This document shows, piece by piece, positions 26,473 to 35,592 of a stretch of 64,000 nt of DNA. The stretch is from positions 27,927 to 91,926 of the forward strand of contig JAUCSE010000056.1 of NCBI GenBank assembly GCA_030445275.1, written 5' to 3'. A model generated the notes under the pieces. That model made no database searches, was not told the origin of the DNA, and was given only the letters and a program-made list of their open reading frames with translations. The position numbers were made by a program, and so were the translations under genes. Numbering within the stretch: the stretch's first letter is position 1; each line of letters begins with the position of its first letter. Source of the stretch: Mucilaginibacter sp. (GTDB lineage Bacteria > Bacteroidota > Bacteroidia > Sphingobacteriales > Sphingobacteriaceae).

Positions 26473-27561
26473 ATGATAATTACCAAAGAACAAGTTTTAC
26501 AAGCCCTGGGCAATGTGGAGGAACCGGATCTGAAAAAAGATTTGGTTACCCTGAACATGATACAGGATATACATATTGATGGCAACAATGTTAGCTTTTC
26601 GGTTATATTAACCACGCCAGCATGCCCGCTGAAAGCGATGATTGAGAATGCTTGCCGTAACGCCATTAGCTATTTTGTAAGCAAAGAGGCGGTGGTGAGC
26701 ATTAACATGACATCAAGGGTAACCTCGCAAAAAAACACGGGTGTACCGGGTGTTAAGAATATTATAGCGGTAGCATCAGGTAAAGGAGGTGTGGGTAAAT
26801 CAACCGTTGCGGTAAACCTGGCGTTGGGTTTAGCCAAAGCAGGCGCTAAGGTGGGCTTAATTGATGCCGATATTTATGGCCCATCAATACCCATTATGTT
26901 TGGTTTGGAGGGCGTACGCCCACAAGCCAGCGAGGTTAATGGTAAAACACGTATTGAGCCTATTGAAAAATATGGCATCAAGCTGTTATCCATCGGTTTC
27001 TTTACTGATCCAAACCAACCTGTGCCATGGCGCGGGCCAATGGTATCAACCGCGGTAAAACAACTGTTTAATGATGCCGACTGGGGCGAACTGGATTACC
27101 TGGTGATTGATTTACCGCCGGGTACAGGCGATATACATATCACCGTTACGCAAACCTTTCCGGTTACCGGGGCGGTAATTGTAACCACGCCGCAAAATGT
27201 GGCCCTGGCCGATGCTAAAAAGGGAATAGGTATGTTTTTAATGCCGGCCATTAATGTGCCGATACTGGGTGTTGTGGAGAACATGTCGTACTTTATACCG
27301 GCTGAGTTACCCGAAAATAAGTATTATATTTTTGGTAAAGGCGGCGGACAGAAACTGGCAGCGCAGCTTGATGTACCATTTTTGGGTGAAATTCCGTTAG
27401 TAAAGAGTATAAGTGATTCTGGCGATGCCGGTAAACCAACCATACTGGAAGAAGATGGTATAATGACACAGGCATTTTTAGAGATGGCCCGCCGCGTAGC
27501 GCAGCAGGTTGCCATTTCAAATGCTAAAGCAATGGGTAGCCAGGCGGCTGTGAACAACTAA
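26473..27561 (+). CDS. mrp: Mrp/ApbC-family Fe-S cluster carrier ATPase
   Basis: This 362-residue protein has an N-terminal MIP18/DUF59 domain (about 1-80) and a ParA/Mrp P-loop ATPase domain with SGKGGVGKST at about 102-111. Mrp proteins carry and insert Fe-S clusters in the cytoplasm. The C-terminal region that holds a CxxC in many Mrp proteins reads SYFIPAELPENKYYIFGKGG, with no cysteines, which I believe is usual in Bacteroidota. A NifU-like scaffold gene follows 261 bases later, so the two may cooperate in cluster assembly. Confidence 0.92.
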   Translation: MIITKEQVLQALGNVEEPDLKKDLVTLNMIQDIHIDGNNVSFSVILTTPACPLKAMIENACRNAISYFVSKEAVVSINMTSRVTSQKNTGVPGVKNIIAVASGKGGVGKSTVAVNLALGLAKAGAKVGLIDADIYGPSIPIMFGLEGVRPQASEVNGKTRIEPIEKYGIKLLSIGFFTDPNQPVPWRGPMVSTAVKQLFNDADWGELDYLVIDLPPGTGDIHITVTQTFPVTGAVIVTTPQNVALADAKKGIGMFLMPAINVPILGVVENMSYFIPAELPENKYYIFGKGGGQKLAAQLDVPFLGEIPLVKSISDSGDAGKPTILEEDGIMTQAFLEMARRVAQQVAISNAKAMGSQAAVNN

Positions 27562-27565
27562 AAGG

Positions 27566-27779
27566 GATAAGAGAGAGGGGAGTAAGGATATGGGAGCAAG
27601 GATAAAAGACAATTGACTTATTAGATAGAGCAAGGATAACGGATAAAATATTTGGATACGATTGAACACTAATCCTGTTTTTTATCCTTTGTCTTATTGT
27701 CCTTTGTTCCACAGTCTGATAGTCCATTATTCTTCTGTCCGTCATCTTTTGTCCTATGGTCCAAAAGTCTTTTGTCTAA
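27566..27779. repeat. Word-repeat hairpin a (AAGGATA / GTCC words)
   Basis: The left part is purine-rich with repeated AAGGATA/GGATAA words. The right part is pyrimidine-rich with repeated TTGTCC, AGTCC and TCCTTTGTC words that are partly complementary to the left. It fills the gap between mrp and the NifU-like gene. Confidence 0.6.
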
Positions 27780-27822
27780 CAAAAATAATTGAGTAACTTT
27801 ACTCTTGTATAAATTAGTAAAA

Positions 27823-28101
27823 ATGAGTTTATTAGATCAGGTAGAAACAGCATTAGACAGCATCCGACCATATTTGGAGGCTGATGGAGGGAATGTTTCG
27901 ATTGAGGAGATCACCCCCGAAGGTGTAGTTAAATTAAAGCTATTGGGATCATGCGGATCATGCCCGATGAGCATCATGACGCTTAAAGCAGGCATTGAGC
28001 AGGCTATTAAGAAAGCGGTACCCGAAGTAACCGCCATTGAGGCTATTAACCTAACGGAGATTGATGACCCTAACGCGGTGCTTCCCGAAAATTTGCGATA
28101 G
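27823..28101 (+). CDS. NifU-like (Nfu) Fe-S cluster scaffold domain protein
   Basis: This 92-residue protein is a stand-alone Nfu domain. It starts MSLLDQVETALDSIRPYLEADGG and carries the cluster-binding cysteine pair in GSCGSCPMS near residue 44. I choose ATG 27823 over a TTG at 27805 since the family normally starts with this sequence. It would hold a transient Fe-S cluster and pass it to client proteins, probably together with Mrp encoded just upstream. Confidence 0.92.
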   Translation: MSLLDQVETALDSIRPYLEADGGNVSIEEITPEGVVKLKLLGSCGSCPMSIMTLKAGIEQAIKKAVPEVTAIEAINLTEIDDPNAVLPENLR

Positions 28102-28216
28102 TGTTAAGTATTGTTAAATTGCCCGGTATATTTACCGTGTTAACGTACTTTTGATAAAAGTTTTGAAACTTTTTCCTGCCCAAAGGGGTAGTATATAAGG
28201 AAGGAGTGATTGGTAT

Positions 28217-28864
28217 ATGAAATATTTAATTGCCATATTTTTTTTATTTGCAACAGTTACCGCCTTTGCCCAGAAACACGGAGAAAGGCCGGTTGTGCAA
28301 TTTACAGGTATTGTTCATAATGCAGATAGCACCAACGTTATAGTGCCTTATGTAACCATTACCAATACCTCTACACATAGTGTAGTTAACCAGTCAAATT
28401 ATAAAGGGTACTTTTCTTTTGTTGCGCATGAGCAGGACACGCTGCGTTTTACTTGCGTGGGTTATGGGCCTGTGCTGGTAGTTATCCCTACAAATGTGCC
28501 TAATAAAAGCTATACCATGCAGGTAAGCCTTAAAGCACAGATCATTAATCTGCCAACATTCCATGTGTTTCCGTGGGCAACTACTGATGAGTTTAGGAAG
28601 GATTTTTTAGCTATAAAACTGGCTGATGACGACCTGGAGATAGCCCGGAAAAACGTAAGCCGCACTTCATTGGTGGCTTTATCAAACGTATTGCCAAGGG
28701 ATGCGCAGGAAATTCAATCGGCCAGTGCGCAGAGCATGCATAATACCATCCTCAATTCGCACTCCCTGCAGCCCAATCCACTGCTTAATCCCTTTGCCTG
28801 GGGTAGCTTAGTGAAACAGATAACTGATTCTGATAATAAGAGTAGCAGCGGAAGCAGTAATTAA
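28217..28864 (+). CDS. Exported carboxypeptidase-like regulatory domain protein
   Basis: This 215-residue protein has a signal peptide (MKYLIAIFFLFATVTAFAQ) followed by a carboxypeptidase-D regulatory-like/Ig-like domain (about 28-110: VQFTGIVHNADSTNVIVPYVTITN, then GYFSFVAHEQDTLRFTCVGY). The C-terminal half (about 115-215) is helical and low-complexity, ending in Ser-rich DNKSSSGSSN. Proteins like this are frequent in Bacteroidota and sit in the periplasm or at the outer membrane. Their precise job is unknown. It stands alone. Confidence 0.75.
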   Translation: MKYLIAIFFLFATVTAFAQKHGERPVVQFTGIVHNADSTNVIVPYVTITNTSTHSVVNQSNYKGYFSFVAHEQDTLRFTCVGYGPVLVVIPTNVPNKSYTMQVSLKAQIINLPTFHVFPWATTDEFRKDFLAIKLADDDLEIARKNVSRTSLVALSNVLPRDAQEIQSASAQSMHNTILNSHSLQPNPLLNPFAWGSLVKQITDSDNKSSSGSSN

Positions 28865-28865
28865 T

Positions 28866-28946
28866 TAGTCTTAAGTTAAAAGTTTTGAACCGGGATTTAA
28901 AAAGCAAATTACTTAGTACTAAAGACTAAAGACTTCGGACTTTAAA
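28866..28946. repeat. Word-repeat hairpin b (AAAGACT words)
   Basis: The segment right of centre repeats AAAGACT, AAAGACTT and CGGACTTT at a period near eight bases. The left part (TTAGTCTTAAGTTAAAAGTTTTG) is written here only in part: TTAGTCTTAAG pairs partly with it. It separates two convergent genes and probably terminates both. Confidence 0.5.
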
Positions 28947-29519
28947 CTACCGTCCCTTTTTAACTGCCGGGAATTTCATTTTATAATCCACATCAACCAT
29001 CCCTTTTGATATCTCGGTCAGCTTTTTCTCGATCAGGCGTTTGCGCAGTGGACTAAGCTTATCGGTAAATAGCTTACCTTCAATATGGTCATATTCGTGC
29101 TGTATAACGCGCGCGGCTAAACCTTTAAAGGTTTCTTCGTAATGTTTCCAGTTCTCGTCGTAGTAGGATAGCCTTACCGTTGGCTTGCGGTACACATCTT
29201 CCCTTATTTCAGGAATGCTTAAACAGCCTTCGTTAAATCCCCATTCTTCGCCCTCTTCCTCCAAAATAGTGGCATTGATGAATACTTTTTTAAAGTTCTT
29301 TAGCTCGGGTTCATCATCGCTAAAAACAGATGCATCAACCACAAATAAACGCATTGACATACCCACCTGCGGGGCTGCTAAACCTACGCCATGAGCGGCG
29401 TACATGGTATCAAACATGTTTTCAACCAGCTCTTTAATGTGCGGGTACTCTTCAGGCTCAATTGCTGTTGCTTTTTTCCTTAAAACAGGATCTCCGTAGG
29501 CGATGATAGGATATTTCAT
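28947..29519 (-). CDS. def: Peptide deformylase
   Basis: This 190-residue metalloenzyme removes the formyl group from the N-terminal Met of new proteins. All three PDF motifs are present: GVGLAAPQVG (44-53), EGCLSIP (C99) and QHEYDHIEG (H141, E142, H145), the last two supplying the metal ligands and the catalytic Glu. Length is normal. The promoter lies inside the end of the upstream M16 gene's region and its -7 element ends four bases before the ATG, so the message may be leaderless. Confidence 0.96.
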   Translation of the reverse strand: MKYPIIAYGDPVLRKKATAIEPEEYPHIKELVENMFDTMYAAHGVGLAAPQVGMSMRLFVVDASVFSDDEPELKNFKKVFINATILEEEGEEWGFNEGCLSIPEIREDVYRKPTVRLSYYDENWKHYEETFKGLAARVIQHEYDHIEGKLFTDKLSPLRKRLIEKKLTEISKGMVDVDYKMKFPAVKKGR

Positions 29520-29523
29520 TATG

Positions 29524-29554
29524 CAAAAATACAGGTTTATTATTTAGGCTCAAA
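29524..29554 (-). promoter_or_regulatory. def promoter (TTTG-N19-TATTTTTG)
   Basis: On the minus strand TTTG (29551-29554) and TATTTTTG (29524-29531) are separated by 19 bases, an exact match to the Bacteroidota -33/-7 consensus. It overlaps the last codons of the M16 gene. Confidence 0.65.
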
Positions 29555-30769
29555 TTTCAATGTAATCAAGTTGTCAATATCAAATATTTCATTGCTTATT
29601 TCCAACAATTGTTCGGCTGTTACGGCATTTATTTTAGCAAAAACATCCTCAAGCGTATCAATATGGTTAAAATCAAGCAAACTTTTGGCCATGGAGATGA
29701 TCAAACCCATCCGGTTTTCTTCGGCCAGCGCTATCTGACCAATAAATTTTTCTTTGGCCTGGTGCAATTGCAGGGTGCCCAATTTTTGATCGCGCAGTTT
29801 TTTTAACTCTTTATGAACTAAACGGGATGCCTTTTCGGCCTTCTCGGTATCAGTTCCAAAATAAATAGAAAAAATACCGGTATCCGTAAGCGCAGTATAG
29901 TTCGACTCAATAGTATAGGCAATGCCGTGTTTTTCGCGGATCTCCAGGTTTAAGCGACTGCTCATGCCCATGCCCCCCAGCAAATTATTCAACAGCAACA
30001 ACCCGTTCTTATGCTGATGAGACGAAGAGTAAGCCTGGTTACCAATAATGCAATGTGTTTGTGATATGGGCTTTTTAATAATATGGATGCCGCTTTTATT
30101 AGCCTGCGGTACGATCCTATTCTTTTGGGGGTGGTTTACAGCAACAGCTCCAAAATACTTTTCGGCCAGTTTGATGATCTTCTTGAAATCATAATTACCA
30201 TGAACGGCAAATATCATTTCGGATGTGTTGTAATTGGCTTTAATAAAAGCACGGATATCATCGCCGTTCATTTTGCCAACAGACTCGGCTGTGCCTAAAA
30301 TGTTTTTGCCTATAGGGTGATCCTGAAAAAGCAGTTCCTCAAAATCATCCTGTATGGCTTCTTCGGGCTGGTCAAGGTACGAGGCTATTTCGTCCAGGAT
30401 CACGCCTTTTTCCTTTTCCTGCTCATCATCCGGAAAAGTGGAATGGAACAGGATATCCTCGAACAGATCCATAGCACGCTCCAGGTGCTGGCCAAGCAGT
30501 GAAGCATGTATGCAGGTATATTCCTTAGTGGTATAAGCATTAAGATCAGCTCCCACAAGCTCCAGTCGGTTTAAAATTTGATTGGTGCTGCGCCTTTCGG
30601 TTTCCTTGAACAGCAGGTGTTCAATAAAATGAGCAAGGCCTTCCTGCTGCGGGTTTTCATCGCGCGAGCCTGCGTTTACAATAAAGCAACAATGAGTTAT
30701 GGCAAACGGTGCGTGTTTATACAGTATCCTGATGCCGTTGGGTAAGGTGTAAGCCTGGTAATCGATCAT
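29540..30769 (-). CDS. M16-family zinc metallopeptidase
   Basis: This 409-residue protein has the inverted zinc motif HFIEH at residues 47-51 and the downstream Glu region LELVGADLNAYTTKEYTCIH. These define a catalytically competent M16 (pitrilysin/processing-peptidase-like) subunit. The C-terminal half is the usual inactive M16_C repeat. I start it at ATG 30769 (MIDYQAYTLPNG), where family homology begins; a start at 30844 would add 25 residues with no family resemblance. No signal peptide is visible, so it is probably cytoplasmic. It precedes def on the same strand. Confidence 0.9.
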   Translation of the reverse strand: MIDYQAYTLPNGIRILYKHAPFAITHCCFIVNAGSRDENPQQEGLAHFIEHLLFKETERRSTNQILNRLELVGADLNAYTTKEYTCIHASLLGQHLERAMDLFEDILFHSTFPDDEQEKEKGVILDEIASYLDQPEEAIQDDFEELLFQDHPIGKNILGTAESVGKMNGDDIRAFIKANYNTSEMIFAVHGNYDFKKIIKLAEKYFGAVAVNHPQKNRIVPQANKSGIHIIKKPISQTHCIIGNQAYSSSHQHKNGLLLLNNLLGGMGMSSRLNLEIREKHGIAYTIESNYTALTDTGIFSIYFGTDTEKAEKASRLVHKELKKLRDQKLGTLQLHQAKEKFIGQIALAEENRMGLIISMAKSLLDFNHIDTLEDVFAKINAVTAEQLLEISNEIFDIDNLITLKFEPK

Positions 30770-30850
30770 GAGCAGCAAAGATAACGTTATATACCTTACA
30801 ATTATTTTGATGCTATTGTAAGCGATTTGTATTATTTTAGGCAAAAAGGC

Positions 30851-30867
30851 GATCTGCTTTGCAGATC
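30851..30867 (+). promoter_or_regulatory. Small palindrome in the hpt leader
   Basis: GATCTGC (30851-30857) and GCAGATC (30861-30867) pair around TTT, about 53 bases before the hpt start. Its role is unclear. Confidence 0.3.
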
Positions 30868-30919
30868 ACTCAACAATATATTAGTTTTAGATACCCCAAA
30901 AACATTAAAGTACTCCCCC

Positions 30920-31456
30920 ATGAAAATTAAAGTTGCCGACCTTGAGTTTGAGCCCCTGATCAATGAAAAATTAATAATAGAACGTGTTAAAGCAATCGGT
31001 CAACAACTAAATGCTGATTATCAGCACACCGTGCCGGTATTTGTTGGTGTATTAAACGGCAGCTTTTTATTTATCGCCGACCTGATCAAGGAAATTGATA
31101 TTCCCTGCGAAATTGCCTTTACTAAACTGGCATCCTATTACGGCGGTACTACCAGCAAGCTCAAAATACGCGATGACATTGACTTAATGGTTGATATAAA
31201 AGGCCGCGATGTACTGATAGTTGAGGATATTGTTGATAGCGGCAATACACTGCATTACCTGGTAGATAAGTTAAAACAACGCGGCCCCGCATCCATCAAA
31301 GTATGCTCGCTGCTGTTAAAGCCTGCGGCGCTGCAAAAAGAAATTGAAGAGCTGCAATACGTTGGTTTTGAAATTGAAAATGAGTTTGTAGTAGGATATG
31401 GCCTTGATTACCAGGAAATGGGCCGGAATTTGAGGGATATTTATAAAAAGGTATAA
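30920..31456 (+). CDS. hpt: Hypoxanthine phosphoribosyltransferase
   Basis: This 178-residue purine-salvage enzyme converts hypoxanthine or guanine plus PRPP to IMP or GMP. The PRPP-binding loop is DVLIVEDIVDSGNTL (about 95-110), and the other loops are VFVGVLNGSFLF and LASYYGGTTS. ATG 30920 (MKIKVADLEFEP) is chosen. An upstream in-frame start at 30827 would add 31 residues with no family resemblance. The gene ends just before a strong terminator. It is divergent from the M16 gene. Confidence 0.94.
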   Translation: MKIKVADLEFEPLINEKLIIERVKAIGQQLNADYQHTVPVFVGVLNGSFLFIADLIKEIDIPCEIAFTKLASYYGGTTSKLKIRDDIDLMVDIKGRDVLIVEDIVDSGNTLHYLVDKLKQRGPASIKVCSLLLKPAALQKEIEELQYVGFEIENEFVVGYGLDYQEMGRNLRDIYKKV

Positions 31457-31462
31457 ATCCAT

Positions 31463-31500
31463 CGTGTCATTGCGAGGTACGAAGCAATGACACGTTTTTT
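31463..31500 (+). terminator. hpt terminator made from a solo GTCAT repeat end
   Basis: CGTGTCATTGC (31463-31473) and GCAATGACACG (31484-31494) form an 11-bp stem followed by six T (31495-31500). The stem contains GTCATTGCGAGGTACGAAG, the same end sequence as the long elements at 40582-40736 and 62522-62655. Confidence 0.85.
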
Positions 31501-31523
31501 GCTTAATTCAATTTATTTCTCCC

Positions 31524-31547
31524 GTCGTCTGTGTCCTCACAGACGAC
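31524..31547 (+). repeat. REP hairpin downstream of the RAYT gene
   Basis: GTCGTCTGTG and CACAGACGAC form a perfect 10-bp stem around TCCT, preceded by CCC and followed by TTG. It is the same REP type as the two hairpins on the other side of the transposase gene. Confidence 0.85.
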
Positions 31548-31564
31548 TTGCTTATTCAACTTGT

Positions 31565-32086
31565 CTAAAAAACATCCATGTAATGAGTTAACCAACCAAA
31601 CTCATTGCTTTCTTGTTCATAAAAGGAGCAGGACGAAAAATAATAGCTGTTAGGATCATCAGTTAAATCCTAATGCTTCTGTAGTGGATTATTATGTATA
31701 TAATCTAACTTTTGTTCTAATATTTTTTGATCAAGTATTTTTATTGGCAGAGAGTTTCTTTGCCAAAACTGATAATTTCGATTATTAATTTCCGATTTGA
31801 ATCTTGCTAATAATTGATCGTCTGTGTTTCGCAGCTCTTCCAAAAATTGATGTCCGGTAAACTTCATAAAGCTGGCATGTGGTTTTTCCTTGCCATTCAT
31901 ATCTAAGCTTGACCATATTAGATGTAGGTGGTTAGGCGTGATCACAAAGCCATAGACATTTATCTTTTCTTTTTTAACAAGGTATATTAAGCTATTCAGT
32001 TCTATTAGTTTAAATTTATCCTGTCGTAATAAAGGGATCCAATCAAGAATGGTAGCCGTATAAAAGTAAACTCCATTTAATTCCAT
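31565..32086 (-). pseudogene. REP-associated tyrosine transposase (RAYT), broken by in-frame TAG
   Basis: The frame from ATG 32086 encodes an IS200-like Y1 transposase domain. It has YGFVITPNHLHLIW with the HUH-type His pair (H53, H55) and the conserved DYIHNNPLQKH segment near 128-138. A TAG at 31670-31672 stops it after 138 residues. The same frame then continues for 34 codons (starting DLTDDP and ending WLTHYMDVF) to a second stop at 31565-31567. The family sequence at the break usually has Trp, so TGG to TAG is the likely change. The full length, about 173 codons, is normal for RAYTs. Three REP hairpins of one type flank the gene, which supports the identification. The truncated protein is probably inactive. 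Confidence 0.85.
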
Positions 32087-32122
32087 AGACGGAAATTAAT
32101 GAAAATAGTGTGGAATATGCAA

Positions 32123-32188
32123 GTTGCCTGTGAGGACACAGGCAACGGGGATAAGTTTTGTTCCGCTATCTGTGTCCTCACAGATAGC
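32123..32188. repeat. Inverted pair of REP hairpins upstream of the RAYT gene
   Basis: Hairpin 32123-32146 (GTTGCCTGTG, AGGA, CACAGGCAAC) is in the opposite orientation to the downstream copy. Hairpin 32165-32188 (GCTATCTGTG, TCCT, CACAGATAGC) has the same orientation as it. All share the core CTGTG-TCCT-CACAG while the outer stems have changed in a compensating way, which shows selection for the hairpin. Confidence 0.85.
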
Positions 32189-32197
32189 TAATACCCC

Positions 32198-35100
32198 TTA
32201 ATCAACCCCAACCATTCCCACTATTTCGTTTAAAAACAAAACGGCCTGGTCAATGCTATTTACGCCTTCAATGCTCAGGCGCAGGGTGTTTTTAACTTCT
32301 TTGAGGTTGGTACGGCGCATGTTTGACTGTACAAAGGTGAGTACATTGCGAAACGCATCCGTTTCAAAGTATGGCGACTGCTGGTTGGTGATAAAGTAGC
32401 CGCGCAATACATTCTTTTTAAGCGAGATCTTCTCGAACCCGATAGCCTTGCCCAGCCATTGCATACGCATGGTGTTCAACAGGTCGTTTACCTGTGGTGG
32501 TATAGCGCCAAAACGGTCATGCAGTTGTTGCTGAAATGCGGATAGCTCCACTTCATTTTCCAGTTTAGATAGTTCGGTATACAGGTTATATCGCTCAGCT
32601 ATATTGGTTACATACTCATCGGGGATCAAGATCTCCAGGTCGGTATCAATTTGAGTATAGGAGATGAATGGCCGTGGTTTATCATCGGGGAATACGCCTT
32701 TAAATTCGTCTTCCTTCAATTCTTGTATGGCTTCGTCCAGAATTTTGTGGTACATGTCAAAGCCAATTTCGGCAATAAAGCCGCTTTGCTCGGCGCCAAG
32801 CAGGTTACCGCTGCCGCGGATGTCCAGATCGCGCATGGCCACGTTGAAACCACTGCCCAGGTCGCTGAACTCCTCAATAGCACTCAGGCGTTTGCGGGCC
32901 TCGCTGGTTAAGGTTGACAATGGCGGACTTAATAAATAACAATAAGCCTTTTTATTACTTCTGCCCACACGACCGCGCATCTGGTGCAGATCGCTCAAAC
33001 CAAACATGTGGGCATAGTTGATAATGATGGTGTTGGCGTTCGGGATATCTAAACCGGCCTCAATAATGGTGGTAGCCACCAATACATCATACTCGTGGTT
33101 CACAAACTTGAGCATTACATCTTCCAGCGCATCGCCTTCCAGTTGTCCATGGGCAATGCCAATACGAGCTTTGGGCACCAGTTTATGAATCATACCGCCC
33201 AGTTGAGGCAAATCGGCAACGCGGTTATGGATAAAGAACACCTGGCCGTCGCGCTCTAATTCAAATTCAACCGCGTTCTTGATCAGCGTATCGTTAAATA
33301 CATGCAATTCTGTAACTACCGGTTGTCTGTTTGGCGGTGGTGTTGATATGATGGAAAGATCACGTGCTCCCATCAGCGAAAAATGGAGTGTACGTGGAAT
33401 AGGGGTGGCAGTTAGGGTAAGCGTATCCACATTGGCACGCATTTGTTTCAGCTTTTCTTTGGTTGATACCCCAAACTTTTGCTCTTCGTCAATGATCATC
33501 AGCCCCAGATCTTTAAATTTCACATCCTTGCTTACCAGGCGGTGGGTGCCTATAATGATGTCTACTTTGCCTTCTTTTAATTTCTCTAAAGTATCCTTGA
33601 TCTGTTTGCTTGATTTAAAGCGATTCACATAATCAATATTGGCTGGGAAGCCCTTGAGCCGGTCGGTAAATGTTTTGTAGTGCTGGGCGGCTAAAATGGT
33701 GGTAGGTACCAATATGGCTACCTGTTTGCTATCGGCCACAGCTTTAAATGCCGCACGTATCGCTATCTCCGTTTTACCGAAGCCTACGTCACCGCAGATC
33801 AACCTGTCCATAGGATGGGGCGATTCCATATCCTTTTTAAAGTCGGTAGTGGCTTTTTCCTGGTCGGGAGTATCCTCATAAAGGAACGAGGCTTCCAGTT
33901 CGGTTTGAAGATAACTATCGGGCGAAAAGGAATTACCCAGCTGGGCCTTACGTACGGCGTAAAGCTTGATCAGGTCGCGGGCTATGTCCTTAACTTTTTT
34001 TTTTGTTGTTTTCTTGAGGCGTTCCCAGGTATCTGTTCCCAGCTTATTCATTTTGGGTACGGTGCCTTCCTTGCCGCTGTATTTGGATATGCGGTTAAGC
34101 GAGTTGATGTTTACGTATAAGAGGTCATTATCCGCATAAACCAACCGAATCATTTCCTGTTGTTTGCCGTTAACTTCCACTTTCTCTAACCCGGCATATT
34201 TTCCAATACCGTGGTCAATGTGGGTTACGTAATCGCCGGTTTTAAGGTCGCGCAATTCCTTCAGGGTAATAGCCTGTGAACGCTGGTAACCCTTTTTGAG
34301 TTTGTATTTATAATAACGGTCAAATATCTGGTGATCAGTATAGCATGCCAGTTTTTGTTCATGGTCCACAAAACCTTCACGGATGGAAACACTTATCGGG
34401 GTAAATTTTACGGTTTTATCCAGATCGTCAAGTATGGCGTATAGGCGCTCTACCTGCCGGGCCGAGTCAGTAAGGATAAAATTCTCTATGCGTTCAGCCT
34501 CATTGTTTTTAAAATTGTGGATAAGCAGCGTGAAATCCTTATTAAAAGATGGCTGCGGCCGCATCTCAAAATTGATGGAAGCATTAGGCTGATAAAAGAA
34601 TTGTTTGCCAAATTCCACTACCGGGAAATCATGAAGCTGGTCGGCTATTAGTTTTTCATCGGTAAAGCCAAATTTAGGGTCAATCCACTCCGGGTTTTGA
34701 GCTTTTTCATCAGCAGATAGGGCTTTCCACAAATTCACTGCTTTTTTAAAGCCGGATTGGATGATGTCGAGCGTAAACTGTACATCTTTTATCCACACCT
34801 GTGTGCCGGCATCCACATACTCCAGTAATGAAATATTGCTCTCGGTTAAAAATTTGGATTGTACATTAGGTACAATGGTAATGCTTTTAACCTGCTCAAC
34901 AGATAGCTGGCTTTCAATTTCAAACGTGCGGATAGATTCAATAAAATCACCAAAAAACTCCACCCGGTAGGGCAGGTTATGTGAAAATGAAAAGATGTCA
35001 ACAATACCACCACGAATAGAGAACTGGCCAGGTTCATACACAAAGTCAACCCGGTCAAAATCGTACTCAATTAAAAACTCATTGATAAAATCGAGGCTCA

Positions 35101-35554
35101 GTTTGTTGCTAACGGCAATTTCAAGCGTGTTTTTTTCGAGCGAGGCACGATCGATCACCTTTTCGGCCAGGGCCTCTGGGTAGGTCACGATCAGCTGCCC
35201 AAACTCTGAAGAGTGATTAAGCTCATTCAAAACCTCGGCACGGGCCAGCACATTGCTGCTATCGGGCTGGGTAAATTCAAAGGGTTTGCGGTATGATGAG
35301 GGGAAAAGGAGCACCTCCTTGCCGGTCAAATTCTCCAGATCGGCCTGAAAATAACCGGCTTCCTCACGCTCGGGCAGCACAAATACCATGTGCTTGTGCT
35401 GCAAAAAATACAATGCTACCGCCATGGCCGAATCACTTGATCCAACTAAACCACGAAGCTGTATTCTGGGATTTTTAGAAGCGTTAAGGGCAGTTGCCAA
35501 CGCTTGTATCCTGTCATCAGCTTTATATCTGTCTAAAATATCACGGATGTTCAA
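32198..35554 (-). CDS. mfd: Transcription-repair coupling factor Mfd
   Basis: This roughly 1118-residue SF2 translocase removes stalled RNA polymerase and recruits UvrA. Domains in order are a UvrB-like N-terminal module, the RNA-polymerase-interaction (CarD-like) domain near LKTGDYVTHIDHGIGKYAG, and the RecG-like motor with Walker A GDVGFGKTEIA. Then come MIIDEEQKFGV, the TATPIPRTL motif and the C-terminal TRCF domain. I choose TTG 35554 (LNIRDILDRY) over ATG 35614, because the upstream 20 residues are only a translation of an intergenic repeat and a good promoter lies at 35563-35592, downstream of that ATG. Confidence 0.93.
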   Translation of the reverse strand: MNIRDILDRYKADDRIQALATALNASKNPRIQLRGLVGSSDSAMAVALYFLQHKHMVFVLPEREEAGYFQADLENLTGKEVLLFPSSYRKPFEFTQPDSSNVLARAEVLNELNHSSEFGQLIVTYPEALAEKVIDRASLEKNTLEIAVSNKLSLDFINEFLIEYDFDRVDFVYEPGQFSIRGGIVDIFSFSHNLPYRVEFFGDFIESIRTFEIESQLSVEQVKSITIVPNVQSKFLTESNISLLEYVDAGTQVWIKDVQFTLDIIQSGFKKAVNLWKALSADEKAQNPEWIDPKFGFTDEKLIADQLHDFPVVEFGKQFFYQPNASINFEMRPQPSFNKDFTLLIHNFKNNEAERIENFILTDSARQVERLYAILDDLDKTVKFTPISVSIREGFVDHEQKLACYTDHQIFDRYYKYKLKKGYQRSQAITLKELRDLKTGDYVTHIDHGIGKYAGLEKVEVNGKQQEMIRLVYADNDLLYVNINSLNRISKYSGKEGTVPKMNKLGTDTWERLKKTTKKKVKDIARDLIKLYAVRKAQLGNSFSPDSYLQTELEASFLYEDTPDQEKATTDFKKDMESPHPMDRLICGDVGFGKTEIAIRAAFKAVADSKQVAILVPTTILAAQHYKTFTDRLKGFPANIDYVNRFKSSKQIKDTLEKLKEGKVDIIIGTHRLVSKDVKFKDLGLMIIDEEQKFGVSTKEKLKQMRANVDTLTLTATPIPRTLHFSLMGARDLSIISTPPPNRQPVVTELHVFNDTLIKNAVEFELERDGQVFFIHNRVADLPQLGGMIHKLVPKARIGIAHGQLEGDALEDVMLKFVNHEYDVLVATTIIEAGLDIPNANTIIINYAHMFGLSDLHQMRGRVGRSNKKAYCYLLSPPLSTLTSEARKRLSAIEEFSDLGSGFNVAMRDLDIRGSGNLLGAEQSGFIAEIGFDMYHKILDEAIQELKEDEFKGVFPDDKPRPFISYTQIDTDLEILIPDEYVTNIAERYNLYTELSKLENEVELSAFQQQLHDRFGAIPPQVNDLLNTMRMQWLGKAIGFEKISLKKNVLRGYFITNQQSPYFETDAFRNVLTFVQSNMRRTNLKEVKNTLRLSIEGVNSIDQAVLFLNEIVGMVGVD

Positions 35555-35562
35555 AACTGATG

Positions 35563-35592
35563 CAAATGTACGGAAAAAGATTTTGAGAGCAA
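35563..35592 (-). promoter_or_regulatory. mfd promoter (TTG-N19-TACATTTG)
   Basis: On the minus strand TTG (35590-35592) is 19 bases from TACATTTG (35563-35570), a consensus -7 element. It ends eight bases before the TTG start codon, so the mRNA leader would be very short. Confidence 0.6.
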
